Source of the DNA: Methanomassiliicoccales archaeon UBA147
GTDB taxonomy: Archaea > Thermoplasmatota > Thermoplasmata > SG8-5
Direction: 5' to 3'
Assembly: GCA_002496385.1 (NCBI GenBank)
Contig: DAJR01000038.1
Location: forward strand, 6,335 to 30,213
Length of the DNA: 23,879 bases
Part shown: piece by piece, positions 23,187 through 23,879 of the stretch
How positions within the stretch are numbered: position 1 is the stretch's first letter
How the letters are laid out: every line of letters starts with the position of its first letter
The notes under the pieces: generated by a model
What the model was told of the DNA's origin: nothing
Databases searched by the model: none
Seen by the model: only the letters and a program-made list of their open reading frames with translations
Translations under genes and position numbers: made by a program

Positions 23187-23879
23187 ACACCCATGTGTCC
23201 ACTTTCATCCGCCTCTGCATGAAGGCGGCCGCCACTGCGATTGACACGCCGATAGCCAGCTCCACGATGACCATCAACAGGTCACCTTCGTAGAGCGGTA
23301 AATCCATGGAGTGCATGAGGTAATGGATGCCGCCGAGCACGAGGAAGGTCGCGGCTATGATGAACATGGACAGGAGCCAGAATCCCCTCGGTGCCATCTC
23401 CCTCTGGATGAGGGCATTGACCAGCCTTCTGGTCTCGAATATCAGGGTGGCGGCCATGAACCAGTAGAACGACGCATCGAGGAACAGCAGCATCTGGGTG
23501 AAGATGTCCTGGAACTGCGGCGGGAGCTCCACCGTGGCGCCCTGTATGCCCTTGACGATGCCCAGTATGAATATTATCGCGGCCAGAAGGAACATGGGTA
23601 TGGTGACATCGCCCTGGTAGATGGAGCGCCTTGCGCGCTTGACGCCGCTCCTCATCGATTCCTTCACCCTGAAGGCGTTCTGCACCATGTATATGCCCAG
23701 TATGAACACGATGATGCTGAGCCACCTGAGCGAGATTTCGTCCACCACAAGCCCGGCGTCCATGTCCGCGATGGCTCTGAACAGCGGTATCAGCAGCATC
23801 GCTCCGACAGCCAGGAATATCAGGCCCATCGGGGCGATTATCTGTTTCCTGGTCTTCTCCTCCTTGATGATCTTCCATG
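23164..23879 (-). CDS. Multi-pass membrane protein, 5' end beyond the window
   Basis: The reading frame is still open at the right window edge (it reads WKIIKEEKTRKQIIAPMG upstream of an internal ATG at 23829), so the gene is partial at its 5' end. At least 238 residues are visible. After a basic cytosolic-looking segment come six hydrophobic helices, near 23769-23828, 23697-23745, 23565-23613, 23433-23490, 23328-23388 and 23208-23268, with a short basic C-terminal tail. A six-helix C-terminal half behind a soluble N-terminal part is reminiscent of archaeal DUF373 membrane proteins, but the diagnostic N-terminus lies outside the window and this is only a suggestion. The stop overlaps the phosphatase gene by 23 bp. 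Confidence 0.75.
   Translation of the reverse strand, partial: WKIIKEEKTRKQIIAPMGLIFLAVGAMLLIPLFRAIADMDAGLVVDEISLRWLSIIVFILGIYMVQNAFRVKESMRSGVKRARRSIYQGDVTIPMFLLAAIIFILGIVKGIQGATVELPPQFQDIFTQMLLFLDASFYWFMAATLIFETRRLVNALIQREMAPRGFWLLSMFIIAATFLVLGGIHYLMHSMDLPLYEGDLLMVIVELAIGVSIAVAAAFMQRRMKVDTWVSKEGWRR

Overview
The window is archaeal and most likely comes from a Thermoplasmata-type euryarchaeon (Candidatus Thermoplasmatota). The support is an archaeal mcm, a DUF424 gene and an nmd3 gene in one operon, TATA-type promoters about 25 bp from transcript starts, at least one apparently leaderless gene, KaiC-like and Ras-like P-loop proteins, and very large secreted multidomain proteins. Most coding sequence is GC-rich. 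The class-level assignment is inference from gene content, not a phylogeny.

Region 1 (1-7293) is a two-gene operon of exported proteins: a 999-residue PPC/fibronectin-III protein ending in a caspase-like (C14) protease domain, then a 1353-residue protein with MAM-like beta-sandwich repeats, fibronectin-III and Ig-like domains and a C-terminal membrane anchor. Region 2 (7294-7580) is a repeat-rich spacer with a G-quadruplex-type tandem repeat, a strong hairpin and a pair of 26-bp direct repeats. Region 3 (7581-11078) is the operon mcm - DUF424 - nmd3, linking replication with ribosome biogenesis. Region 4 (11098-13238) is a tightly packed operon of a single-domain KaiC-like ATPase and two Ras-like small GTPases, the second with an unrecognised C-terminal extension. 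This is the best candidate here for an undescribed signalling module.

Region 5 (13224-20647) holds a wHTH-STAND-TPR regulator on the minus strand, divergent from a giant NosD-type beta-helix surface protein on the plus strand. Their shared intergenic region carries two inverted 9-bp sites, each exactly 10 bp upstream of one of the two TATA boxes, so the regulator probably controls both genes. The beta-helix gene has internal AT-rich blocks suggesting mosaic exchange. Its C-terminal 'AGWN' domain is shared with the second gene of Region 1. Region 6 (20648-23879) holds a possible thyX-like remnant, a two-domain ThyX-like protein with split catalytic motifs, a possible 53-codon small ORF, a histidine-phosphatase-superfamily protein, and the 3' part of a six-helix membrane protein that runs off the window end.

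I found no tRNA, rRNA, CRISPR array, transposase or insertion sequence. No gene-free stretch exceeds 300 bp.
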